Positions 24,037-36,200 of a DNA stretch of 64,000 bases are shown here, one piece after another. Source of the DNA: Melampsora larici-populina 98AG31 (lineage: Eukaryota; Basidiomycota; Pucciniomycetes; Pucciniales; Melampsoraceae); NCBI RefSeq assembly GCF_000204055.1, contig NW_006768778.1:1456783-1520782 (forward strand), read 5' to 3'. Numbering within the stretch: position 1 is the first letter of the stretch; every line of letters starts with the position of its first letter. The notes beneath the pieces are model-generated. The model had not been told where the DNA came from, searched no databases, and saw only the letters and a program-made list of their open reading frames with translations. The position numbers and the translations under genes are program-made.

Positions 24037-26336
24037 ATGGCAGATTTCTCAACTTCTTTTATCAATCAATCAATCTTACCTTCACCTTCTCAGGTTAGAT
24101 CAATACTAAGATCATCAATACCTCAATTATCTTCTAGAGGTTTATTATTTGCTTCAAAATGGACTTCTGAACTTTTAGTTTCAATCAAATCAATTCAAGA
24201 TCCTAGTAAGTGATTGAAAACTTTTCAACAAATTCGTGTTTTTTTTCTTCTAATCGTGTTTTTTGATGGTTCTTCTTAGATCATTCTATTAATTCATTTT
24301 CAATTAATCATGATCAAAATCAAGATGAAGAATTCAATTGTGATTTATATTTTCTTGGTCGTTCTTATTTTGATATGAAAGAATATGATCGAGCATCAAA
24401 AGCACTTAAACCGATTAAATCAGGTCCTGGAAGATTTTTAGGTCTCTATGCTAGATTCTTAGCTCTGGAAAAACGTTTGAATGATGTTTCGGGTCCTGCT
24501 CTATGTCTGTTAAGATTTCTTTTTTTGTTCAATGATGAAATAGTTGAATTGCTATTTGCTGAGGATTCGATGTTTGGATAAATTTTGGGAACAGCTACGC
24601 GTCAAAATCTTCGAACTTTTACTCCAAAGCATCAAGATTTACTTGATGAAATTCAAAGCTCTATTGATCCTTTTGAATTATACCTGTAAGTATCTTGTGC
24701 CACATCTTGATGTTAGTTTATACTTCAACTTACCTTTCTTTTCGGAATTTCTCTTTCCTTGAAAAATAGCAAAGCAATCCTTTTATCTCGTGGAAGTTAT
24801 CGACTTGAAGCTATTGATGCTCTAGTCCATTCCATCAATTTATATCAATACAATTGGAGTGCTTGGAAATTATTACAAAAATTGATTGAAGGAGCTGATG
24901 AGGTTAGGAAGATTATTTTTGAGATCGATTGAGAAATGGGATGTTCCTGATGAAAGATTTTTTAGCTAGAAACTATTATACCTCAATTACCAAAAGATGG
25001 ATTCATGGATCGATTTTTTTTTATTCATGCCACATTAGAATCTCATACTTCTGGAAATGGTGAAGTTTTAACAGTGAGTGCTTGATGAATTTCAATTTCT
25101 TTGTGAAGTGATATGATGGATTCTGATTCATCACAGAAAGTTATTGAAGAACTTCAAGAACTATTTCCTACTTCGATTTATTTAAAAAGTCAACAAGCTT
25201 TAATGGCTTATCATTTACGAGATTTTGATGTGGCGGAAACGATCTTTGATTCCATATATGCTGAAGATCCTCATAGAGTGGAAGATGTCGATACGTACTC
25301 GAATATTCTTTATGTTATGGAGAAACGTGCCAAACTCACTTCCTTGGCTCAGAATTATGCTGGTGGAGCAGATGGGGCAGGCGTAGATCGGATGAGACCA
25401 GAAGTTTGTTGCTTGCTTGGGAATTATTGGAGTCTGAGTGGTGAACATGAGAAGGCTATCGTTGAATTTAGGAGAGCTTTACGTTTGGATCCTAGTTACT
25501 TGAGTGCTTGGACTTTGATGGGGCATGAATATGTTGAGATGAAGAATACATATGCTGCAATTGAATCTTATCGAAAAGCTATCGGTAAGAAATCCTTCCT
25601 TGATCGCAATCATCATTTAATCTTCTGCTTTAATCTTATCTTGAAAAAATCGACAGTCACTGATAATAAACCTTCGCCTCAAAATTCAGATGCGAATTCA
25701 AAGGACTATCGGGCGTGGTACGGTCTGGGTCAAACCTACGAAGTACTGGACATGCTTAGTTATGCATTATACTACTACCAACAAGCAACAGCCCTAAAAC
25801 CCTATGATACACGGATGTGGCTCGCATTAGCTCAAGTATATGAAAAATTAGGAAGGAGAAGAGAAGCGAGAATGACCACTAAACGGGCACTTATGATTGC
25901 TCAACCTCATCTTGGAGGACAAGATGACTTTGGAATGATTATGAAATTAGCTGAATTATATGATATGGATGGTCGACCTGATGAAGCTGCCAAGTATCAT
26001 AAAAAACTCGTGGATGAAGCTCTGGAATATGGTGGAGGTCCTACAGCTAGATTGGCGAAGAGTTTATTGTATCTTGCTAAACATGAAATGGTATGTGTGA
26101 TTTGATTTCTTCTTCTTATTCTGACTTTTTATCATTTCTTAATGACTTATCTTCTTGCATTCGGGTTTCAGAATCTTTTGGAAAAAGGTAGTGGAAGATT
26201 AACTTGTGCTAAAGATTATCTTACTACACTTGTTAGAATGAATGTAGATGAAAAAGAAGATGCAAAAGGATTGTTGAGAAGGTTACAGAGTTTTGATCAA
26301 GCCTTGAATTCAGATTTAGGTATTGGATCGAAATGA
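24037..26336 (+). CDS. cdc23: Anaphase-promoting complex subunit Cdc23/APC8 (TPR protein)
   Basis: TPR scaffold subunit of the nuclear ubiquitin ligase that drives exit from mitosis. Starts MADFSTSFINQSILPSPSQV at 24037. The APC8 N-terminal block runs RGLLFASKWTSELL to FLGRSYFDMKEYDRASKAL. Downstream, tandem TPRs include VCCLLGNYWSLSGEHEKAIV, FRRALRLDPSYLSAWTLMGH and YGLGQTYEVLDMLSYALYYY. The KPYDTRMWLALAQVYEKLGR repeat also belongs to this array. Introns are visible at 24206, after GTTTCGG near 24501, at 24687, 24903, 25073, 25585 and 26091. No stop breaks the joined frame. Its first exon has a decayed partial copy 5 kb downstream (about 29128-29290). Confidence 0.93.
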
Positions 26337-27635
26337 ATTGAGGATTTGGTGATCAAAGAATATTTTGGAGAGGATTGTAGATGAAATTGAATTGGTGTTC
26401 ATAGATTGATTCAAATTCATTCAGTTGATTGAAAGGAAAGTTTTTAATCTTAATATTCTTAGTTATGTTGTAAATTTTGGGTTTCTGTAAATTGCTCAGA
26501 GGGAATGGAAAGGGAATGGATGAAGAGTTTTGTATCTGAGATAGTTATGAAACAGGAAGGAACTTTGAAAAGGTGATATAGACTCACAAAGCCAAGTCAA
26601 ATAAGGAAAGAATGCCTGAAAACACTTGTATGAGATCAAGGCATGAGTTGATATTCAAAGGGGGGGAAGAGTAAGACCTCAACCTCTTTTCTATGACAAT
26701 GATCAAGTAATTGTCTTAAGAGGTATAACAGTCAATAGGCTTGAATGGAGCTCAATGGTTTGCCAGTCATAAAAATGTAAAAGGCAATTCAAAAAAGACC
26801 TGCAGAGCAAAAAAGCACTTTCACAAACATCCCTCAAGAATTCGAGAGACTCAACCTTGGGCATTGCTCACAAGGCTCAAGTCAAACTTGAGCACAATAA
26901 TTAAGTTTGAGGATTGTGCTGTTTTTCTGACATTACTACCCAACTCATTGGTCAGCAACCATGATGGTATAATTATCACCTCATTTCAAGAAAGCTTCAA
27001 AAAAAGACACCAATAGTCCATTTAGCCTTATGAGTGTTCCAGTGTGGACACGTAGTCTTTGTAGATTCAAACGTGAAAGTTCAAAGATTTTGAAGTCGAA
27101 TAGTAATTTTCTCACTTATTTGAGTACATATTCAATCCGTCTCTATGGGTTGCATAACTCACTGACTCAGCATTTCTTAGTGGACGTGAGTCGTGCCTAA
27201 AGCTAAAACCCAGGTAAATGATGTGATAATTTCATGGAAATATGTCTTCATAGAAGTTTGACCAAATTTATCAAAAACACACCAAAACCTTTAGAGCTGA
27301 AATCCCTTATTTCAAAGGTACTCATGGAATAGATTGCCAACCATTTACATGATGCATCAAAAAACAGAGAATGATCGAAACATATCAATCACGAAAATCT
27401 TGATATTCTTTCAAACTAATCTTTAGAGGCTAAGAGATGCCGGAGCATTGCTGTTTTTTGTATGAACTATTTCATGATTTTACAATCGGTGCATACTAAA
27501 AGGCAACCAAGACTTTTCAGTTAAGCCGGCTTTTGATTGATAACAAACTGTGACTGACCAATGGGTTTTATACTAAAAGGGGACTCATAGCAAGCATAGG
27601 ATGTTAGGTCGCTGGTGCCACAATCTGTAGATTCC
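26337..27635. other. Intergenic, repeat-like region, no supported gene
   Basis: After the 3' flank of cdc23 the sequence has no coding frame that survives splice checks. It probably includes terminator sequence for the two converging genes on either side. I see no inverted or direct terminal repeats. Confidence 0.45.
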
Positions 27636-28348
27636 TCATCCAGAGTCGACAAAACAATCTATAATAAGAGATTTTATAAGGAACAGATGATTCAAAACTC
27701 AGGATACTGACTAAAATTTCTCTGTGCCTCGTCGAAATCATATTGCAAACAATCTTCCTCAAGGTCTCCGCCGTCCGTCCCACCATTAGAAGTAATGAGC
27801 TGGCAGGAATCCATCCTAACGAAGGGCGCACGGTCACCTAACATCAAAATGCATGAAACAATTGCTCGCTGGTCGGCTTCACGTTCCTTTTATTCAATGT
27901 CACAAAGACTAGTTGGTAAAATACTTACCTTCCCTTCCAAGGTCTGGGATACCTATAATGTCAAAATGCATAGAGATATGCTAGCTGATCAACTTCACGT
28001 TCCGTTTTATATCAAATGTCAAAGTATTTGATGAAATACTTACCATCGTCACCCTTACAACTTTCTGGTGAGCATTTATACTTTTTTGTTTGAGGGTATC
28101 CAACCTTGCACACTTTGAATGTGAGCGATCAGGAAAGAGGTTCACGTTAGCCGTGGATCTATTGTACACACTAGAGCTATAAAGCAATAAAGATTTAAAT
28201 CAAATCACAGACCTGGGTGCTTGTCTGTGTCGATCGCATATCCTGCGTTACAAGCATACTTCGTGTTCGACACGGCCTCCCTTCCGTCCAGTTCATAAAT
28301 CAATAGGGAAAGGAGTAGCAGGGAGATCTTCGGGAGGACGTGGAGCAT
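27636..28348 (-). CDS. Small secreted cysteine-rich protein, candidate rust effector
   Basis: Five exons join in frame: 28213-28348, 28044-28112, 27929-27952, 27712-27837 and 27636-27658, giving 125 residues. Residues 1-22 are a strong signal peptide (MLHVLPKISLLLLSLLIYEL). The mature part has Cys at about 33, 47, 59, 64, 88, 106 and 120, with the core VCKVGYPQTKKYKCSPESCK. No known enzyme motif is visible. If the last intron is retained the protein ends at NFSQYPEF with six cysteines instead of seven. Small size, secretion signal and even cysteine spacing are the usual features of rust candidate effectors; the function is not known. Exon 3 is only 24 nt long, and the introns on either side of it are similar to each other. 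No neighbour suggests a pathway. Confidence 0.72.
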
Positions 28349-29127
28349 TTTCTGGACAGCAGGAGACCAAGATGAACGTCAATTGAGCTATTCTTGCACA
28401 AGTTTGGAAATGACTAATATTGGATCGAGAAATGATGAAAAGGGAGGCTGCGTATGTGAGGTTTAGATGAACCGGTCTTTTGATCTTGGACATGACGTCT
28501 GCTCCTTGTAGTACACGCGGCTAAACTTTTTTCCCTCTGACATGTGGAGAGGCGGAAGGGACCGTTGTACAAAGCAGCGCCTCCGCGTTCAAGCATGACC
28601 TTTTGTGATGCAAAACGGGGTTCACTGCTTGGGGCTGGTGACCGGCAGAACCTGATGATTCAGTGGTGAGTTAAGAAGGAGGATGAAGATGAAAGAAAGG
28701 TCACTCCGAGATCACTGAAAGAACTTAAGAAGAAATCTACAAAGAGACTTGCCGGTTCAATTTGTACAGTCCGGAGGCACACCACATCGGGAGAGGTCAT
28801 CCGCCAAGACGACGCTGTTGGAGACACAGGGAAAGACGCGAGAAAAAGCTCAATTTTGGGTAACCGCACTACGAATATAAAGAGGTTATAAGGGGATTCA
28901 AGACTTTGCTGTTTCACCATGACCTACTCAACTTATCTTCCTTTGCAAAACCCCAACAGGGCCTCATTCGTCGAGGAGCTCCAAAACTTCAACTTGGAAA
29001 TCAATACTCTCAGTGGTTCTTATCATTACGAAAATTGTGTATGAGTCAAGTGGATGTCACCTTCACAATGTAATCAACTCTGAAGTTCAAGTTCTTCAAA
29101 TTTCTACAATTGAAACGACAGAATTGT
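28349..29127. other. Upstream region of the candidate effector, no gene seen
   Basis: Immediately upstream of the effector start codon, it should contain its promoter. Short open frames on the minus strand lack codon signal and splice logic. The segment 28920-29127 begins to resemble gene debris next to the cdc23 copy. Confidence 0.4.
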
Positions 29128-29459
29128 CAACTTCTTTTATAAATCAATCAGTCTTGCTTTAAGTTTCACCATCTCAGTTAGATCAATAACAATAAGTGCA
29201 CTTATACTCTAGAGGTTTATTATTTGCTTCAAAATGTGCATCTGGACTTTTGGTTTCTAGTAAATCATCACATTCACATCGGGCTCCTAGTCAATGGATT
29301 TTACTCAATTCAGATGGGGTAGAACTTGAAGCAGTAAAGATAGAAGACTTTTTCCTGACAAAGTTTTGACTTGATGAAATGAGATTTGATTGGACAAGTA
29401 CAGCCGTCCCAAAAGTAAATGTTCCAGCTGTTATTCGACGTTTAATTTTTCATATCCGT
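29128..29459 (+). pseudogene. Decayed partial copy of the cdc23 5' end
   Basis: The run TCAACTTCTTTTATAAATCA and, further on, TCTAGAGGTTTATTATTTGC match exon 1 of cdc23 (24049-24205) with scattered substitutions and a small insertion. A stop (TAA in the CTTTAAGTTTC segment) breaks the frame. Similarity fades after 29290; a weak resemblance to the later cdc23 exon around 24830-24880 may continue to the edge of the MULE. This is a partial duplication of a host gene, later disrupted. Confidence 0.65.
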
Positions 29460-29469
29460 GCTTTTCAAT
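29460..29469 (+). repeat. Left 10-bp target site duplication of the MULE
   Basis: GCTTTTCAAT lies directly before the element's first base (GGG). The identical 10-mer follows the right end at 38228-38237. Mutator-like elements typically make 9-11 bp duplications. Confidence 0.75.
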
Positions 29470-29496
29470 GGGATCGTAGAAATTTGCGATCATTGA

Positions 29497-29520
29497 TTTG
29501 AGGTCATTAATGACCTCAAA
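29497..29520. repeat. 24-bp perfect palindrome in the left MULE terminus
   Basis: The half-site TTTGAGGTCATT is followed by its exact complement. The right terminus has the equivalent palindrome (half-site TTCAGGTCATT at 38179-38200). They differ at the fourth-from-outside base, and the partner base has changed too, so symmetry is kept in both. Confidence 0.8.
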
Positions 29521-30203
29521 GCCTGATGACCGCAAAAATCAATTTTCTTCGGGGTAATTTATTTTTTTACAAGCATTCTTCAAATTTTCAAGCTCGCAAA
29601 AAAAGGCTGTAAAAAGATGACCGCAAAATTCGCCCACAGACGCCATATAATGCAATTTTGCGTTCATTATTTTGCGTTGCTTATTCTCCGTAAACCATAA
29701 AGCACGTAAAAGTATAACATGTCGAGGTAATATGTATTTTTGCAATCATTTTTTTGCGGTATATGAAGACTGCGAAAAGTCTTGAAAAATAAGCATCGCA
29801 AAAATGAAATTCATGACCCGCAAACTATACTTTTGCAATCGAACATTATACTTTTGCAATCAAACATTCACAGTCTAAAATTCAAAAAGACCCAACGTGG
29901 CATGCACCAAACTGTTGCACACTGGTCTTTCACACGGGGAGAGGGAGAAAAAAAACCAAAAAAAACCTCAAGAAAAATTGACATTCCAAGATGAATTGAG
30001 ACACAAGAAAAAAAGACAATGGATGAATCGAGACACAAGAAAAAAAGGCAATGACAATAATGCGAGAGAAAAAATAGAAGGAAGGAAATCATAAAGGAAG
30101 GAAAAAAATTAAAATAAAGAGCGACAACGCAGAACGAAACAGAGGAACGTGAAAGATTGACATGCAAAAAAAAACCTAACTTGAGCTGAGCTGAAATATG
30201 CTC

Positions 30204-33200
30204 TTACACCCTCTTGCGCTTGGGGATACGCTTGGACTTCCGTATGCTACCATTAGCCTCCTGACTGCCGTCCTCATCCTCCTGAATTTCATCATTTGCG
30301 TCATTTGACACCATTTCCGAAACTGGCACAAGTTTCCAACCTTTCCATCGTTGCTTGGCACTTTGATCCAATGGTAAGTATTCATTAATCAAAACGTCTT
30401 CTTCCTCTTGGACAGTTGCTTCGACACCTTGGATCAGTTGGTCCTCATCTTGCTTCTTCTGTATCTTCATCTTCCTATTACAAACTGTATTAAAGACAAT
30501 ACCAATATGAACTCAAATCAAGAACAGCAGAAATTAAAATTAAACTGCTTACCTGGTTTCGGTTTGCTTTTGTTTGTTAATGATTTCCGCTTTGCCAATG
30601 TAACATCTTTACCTTCAGATTTTGAAAGACGTAAATAAGACCACCACAACAGGAGACAAGAAAACGAAAGAAACTTGAATCTCACCTAGTTGTTGTTTGT
30701 TGTTGTTGGTGACCTTGTTCCTCTTGGCCAAGGGAACATCTTCATCATCAGAATGGTTTTTCTTGTTTGTTAAGGATTTCCTCTTTGCCGACGGAACATC
30801 TTTATATTCGAATTTTGGAAGTACAACAAATCAATTTGCATTACAGGACAAAGAAAATTAAATCAAATCTTACCTAGTTGTGGTTTGTTGTTGTTGGCGG
30901 ACTTTTGCCTTTTGGGCAAAGGAGGATCTTTGTCTTCGTAATTGTCTTGCTGAGAATGATCCGGTGGAGCTAGATGACAAGTAGTGGTTCAATGAGAATT
31001 TCTAAAAAAAATAATGAAAGACAAATGCATTTGCCCACCTGGTTCGTCTTCGGAATCTTGTTCACTTTGCTCTTCAACAGGTTGTGAAAACGGCTGAACC
31101 AATACCTTCTTTTGCCCGAGAGAGCGGTTGATTTTAGCGTTGGCAGTCTTGATGATTGATGACTCTTTTGGAGTTGGGGCTCGGGAATACATCACCCAAG
31201 ATGTAAAAGGTGATGGTCCTCCAATTGTTTTTACATCAGTAGATAGCAAAGTGGCGATTCCGGCGTTTTCCATATCGTTGTGGCCCCATACACCGGTGAG
31301 AGTTCCGACTGTACGCACCACCTCACACCAATAGTGATCACCATTCCAAAACCCGCGCGCACGCATCAAGTAAATGGTTCCATCAAGGATCATTTCGTAT
31401 GGTAAGTCGCTTTCTCTCATCATCTTGAATGCTTCGTTGGGATTTGTTGCATGGAGACAGGCGATGTCCACCTGGATATGTAGATGAGGAGGTGGAGGAT
31501 CCAAAACCAGTTTCGAGTGGAAAACCTCAAAAGGCTGGGTATGAGGATTTTTCTGCGTCTTGCAGCGTTTGCAATACCGTTGCGAATCCTGATGGGAGCC
31601 ACTCGTAGCCCATTCGTGGAGTATTTGGGGCGTATCGGAATAAGACGAACCGTCGGCAAAGTTTTCGTGTGATAAAAGGATTGTGTTGAGATTGGAGCTT
31701 TCAACTAAAAAGTGATCTGGGTTTCTGGGACAAGTATATGTGCGTTTGAGGCCAAAACGAAAAAGAGATTGTGTGATTGTTGGAGATGCTGGTGCGCCTG
31801 GTCGAGTTTCACGGTCAAAGATCCCGTTGAAGAATTGATCCGCAGAGGCGTATGCATCAGGCAAAAAGCTTCCTGGACATCTTTGTCGGATAGCCTCGTG
31901 AAGAGTATTTTGACCGTTGGAAAGAATGTTTCGAATTTTTCCTGCCTGACCAATTTCCCACGTGGACCTTGACGAAAAAAGACTCAAGAGCTTAGTGTAT
32001 ATATGCTCTGACTTGCCTGTGGACTTTGTGTACCAAACAGGCGTATGAATGGCGTATAAGCACTCAGTCATGGAATCTAGCCAACAGCGGAATTTGCGAC
32101 CTTGAGATGACGAAGCAATGAAACCTGGGTATGTAGTTACTGGGTTCCAGTCAACATTTACAGACCCTTTAGGCCGTCCAAGCTTCTTCTTAGGTCGACC
32201 TAACAAAGCGTCTGTAGTATCCGGTGGTCTTCCATCGTTTTTAGCTTTGCAATGCTTTCGAGATTTCTTGGCCCAGCCAAGAACCTGGGCCACTTTCTTG
32301 TAATTCTTAGCCTCGTCGCCGTAAACAATTGAAACCCCCCTAAGCCTATCCTTGTGGTCCCTTTCGAGGGACGCCACCAACGCATACAATTGCACAATGC
32401 CTATTTGGATTGTGCAGTTCCCTTCGCTGAGAACAAACGCACCATGAGCAATCAAAAGAAGCAATGAAAAAAAGAGGAAAGAACAAACTCACCATATCAT
32501 GTAATAAACTCGATGCATAGACTCTTGTGCGTTAGTTGTTGTTGGCATGATGTCGTCACAAAGACTATCATCGTCGATTTGCTTTACTCTTGACTTGAAA
32601 AGCATTGCCTTGATGTCGGAAGCTTTCCACCATTCAAGCCACCGTTTGGCCTTGGGGAAATCCTTCATCAATTGCGCCAGTTTCCCGTCAAAGGTTAAAC
32701 CACCAGGCTTGTCCGCTTTCAAAAGTGAAGATGCTTGCTTTTCAAAAGTATCCTATGCGAATTGTTGAAAAGGAAAAACTTCCAAATAGATCAGCTAAAG
32801 GCTAAAGACAAAAAGGAATACAATTGATTCATCTCATACCTCATACTTTGCAGGTATGATTGCACGGTTCCGCTTCACCCGGGTGACCTGAGTACGGAAA
32901 TGCTCATGGCACCCTTGAAGTTTAGAAAGTGCCACTGCACGATCATTTTCCTTAAACACCTTCATGTACGCCTTGATAAAGCCATTCTTCTGCGCCAGAG
33001 AAAAATCGACTACTTGTCGTACGAGTGTGTCACATTCTTCCGCAGTTACGTCGGCACGCTTGATTTGTTTCATGAGTGTACGGAAGTGAGAAGCGTAATG
33101 TTCTTCGGTAAGGCCTCTCAGCCAGGTAAGTTGGATTGGGACCCATCTTCGAAGGTCCTCGTGATACATCGATGTGGACAACAGGTATCCATTCTTGAAA

Positions 33201-36200
33201 AATTTGTACGTTACGTCCGAAAGGAGTCCACCACCGTACACCCGATTGTTCTCGTCTCGAGCCAATAGTTGTTGTTGCATCCACTTCGTTTGGAAAGTCA
33301 TGTGCATGTTGTAAGACTTCATGGAACCCGATACCACGGTCAAACCACGGCTGGAAAGAAGGACATATAGTTGTTACCATCAAGACTCAACAAGCCTCGG
33401 GTCGGGTGTTTTTCCAAAAGATGGCGGGCCCTTTGGTGTAATTAAATAAAAAAATAAATTACAATGGGAAAATATATATGTATATACCAATCCTTGTATT
33501 TCCTCACATATCTACTCTGTTGACCATCAAGATGGCCATCAATAAGGCCAAAAGAGCTCGCCGTGAGCGCGAAGAAGTCAAGATCAATCTGATAAAGTCT
33601 CAGGAGCTTGAAGAAACCACTCCTCCTGTCCCAACCACTCTAACTTTAACCACTCCAGCGATTCCAGCGATTCCAGCGATTCCAGCCACTAAACCTCCCA
33701 AGACTGAGCGTCAGATGGAGGACATCAACCATCGATACCTCGAGCTAGACAACTCACACCAAGCAGCAAATGCATATCACGAGCTTCATCCTGGTTCAAT
33801 CAAAGAGATTATCAATCGATCACATCAGCTTGAAGAATTGAGAGAGTTCAACTTCTTGAGGAAGAAGCTCGAACTAGAGAGTTCAAAAACCGCCTCAATA
33901 CCGGCCTCAATTGAGACAGCCATGTGCTCTATGCGCCGACAACAAAACTCAGATCCGGACTGGGAAGGGGCTGGAGTACACCATGCTCGCAAAATTCGAC
34001 AGCTTGCTGCATTTGTGATCCTCCATCAACGTCTGCCTGAAGAAAACCGCGGGAAATTGACTGTGCACAGCTGTATGCTTGACAACATGGGCTTCTTGAA
34101 AGCGATCACCGATTGGATTGCCACTGTGAGAGTAGGAAAGGTAATGTTTTCGCTTCTATGATTGAAGAGTCTGTCAACATCAACTAAACCTTTTGATTTG
34201 ATGCTAAATCTTAGGTTACACCAGCAAGTCTTGCTCATCAAGTCAACTCGATAATTCTCCCTTCCTTTCCTGAATACCAAAAAACGATTTGTAGAACTAC
34301 AGCAAACCGATGGATGCATAAGCTTAATTTTAGTGTCAAAGCATACAGCAAATGCTTGTATTACAACGGACATGAACAAGCTGATGTAGTTCTCTACCGA
34401 CATAAATACTTAAAACAGATTGATGAGCTATGTAAAAATTCAAAGACTTATGCCGGAGACGATCTTGACAAAATTACTGAACCCAACTTGAGTGGCTCAG
34501 CTAGAGAGCTTGTTAGAGTTTACCACGACGAGTCAACAATTCATGCAAATGAAGAATCTTCAACACACTGGGCCCAACCCAAGGACTGTGATCTACGCTC
34601 GAAAAGTCTTGGAAAGTTGATTCACATCTCTGACTTTATTTGTGAAACAACTGGTAGACTTGTAATACCTCCAGATCATATGACAGATCTTCAAGAGAAA
34701 GATGCTGCCGTGATCATCACTCCAGGAAAAAATTCGGATCCCTGGTGGGACTCAAAACAGCTCATGCATCAGATTGAATTTCGGGCGATTCCAATTTTTG
34801 AGGCACTCCATCCTGGTGCTCAAGCTCTCTATGTATTTGACTGCTCATCCGCCCACAAATCATTTGGCGAGAATTCTCTTCAAGCTGCAAACATGATCCT
34901 CGGTACTGGGGGTGCAAAACCACAACTTCGAGACACTGTGATACCAAGTGACGATCCCAACATTCCAATCGAGCTGTGTGGACTCCCGCAGTCCATGGTT
35001 TTTCCTTCCGATTACTCAGATGGAAAGCTTGCTGGGAAGTCAAAAGGTATCAAACAGGTCTTAATCGAGCGTGGTCTATGGACCTACCATGAAGATCAAA
35101 GAAAGTCGAAACAACTTTCGCCTCTCAAATTGAAGTGCGAAGACTGCAAACGATCTGGTCTTGCTAAAGATAAAATCACCCGAGCTGAGCGTATCCTCAA
35201 AGAAGCAGTTAACTCAATGGAAGGCGAATCGGGTGAGGAGTTCCCTGAGCCACCAGAACTCCTGTCTGATCAACCAAAAGACTGCTGTTGGTTCACCATT
35301 ATATCCGCCCAATCGGACTTTTCTGAAGAAAAACCAATCATACAGAAGATCATTGAAAACGCTGGCCATCTCTGTATCTTTTTGCCCAAATTCCATTGCG
35401 AGCTCAATCCGATCGAGCTTTATTGGTGCTTGATCAAAACAAGTAAGTGGGAGTTTCTTGTTTCAATCAAACATTGATAAACCTCGATTAGATTGCTGAC
35501 CATCCGGACACATCCAAAACTAATTTAGAATTTCGTTTGCTGAGCTATACCTGCAATAACTTCCGAGAGGCAAAAGACCTGTTCAATCGAATTCGAAAAG
35601 AATGTCCTCTGGCAACCATCCGACGGTTTTTTTGGAAAATCAATGGACTCCAGGAGAAGCTCAGGCAAGTCTTTCCAATTGCAAAGGCTTGATTCTTTTC
35701 TCATTTTGATTTCTCTTTGCAGACAAGCTGCTCAAAAGAGCATAGCTCCAGACCCAGCTGCTCAAACCTATCGCTCACACCGCTGTGTTGCTCGCACCGC
35801 TGGAAATGTTTGAGAAACTGTCCATCAGCTATCAATTTTATCACTGTATTATTATCATTGTATCACATTCCTATGTACAGATATCTAATCACTCCCCAAG
35901 AATGCACTCGATGATTCTCCGATCAAAAATCATCATCATGTTAGAGAATCTACAGTGATCACATCAAAAATCATATTGTAAAAAAAACAAATCTCGCAAA
36001 TCTTTGAACTAATTCATTTCTATGTAAAAAAAAATCGGCCGACCTATTCGGGCTGGAATACTCTAGAGATTGATAAGAGTGTTCCATTTCCGTTTCCAAA
36101 CTTTCAAAAACTCAAGGATAAGGATGCGAACATCGCTTTTCCATCCATAGCGATTTCAGTGCAAACGGCTTTGGTGACCCGACCCGAGGCTCGTTGAGTC

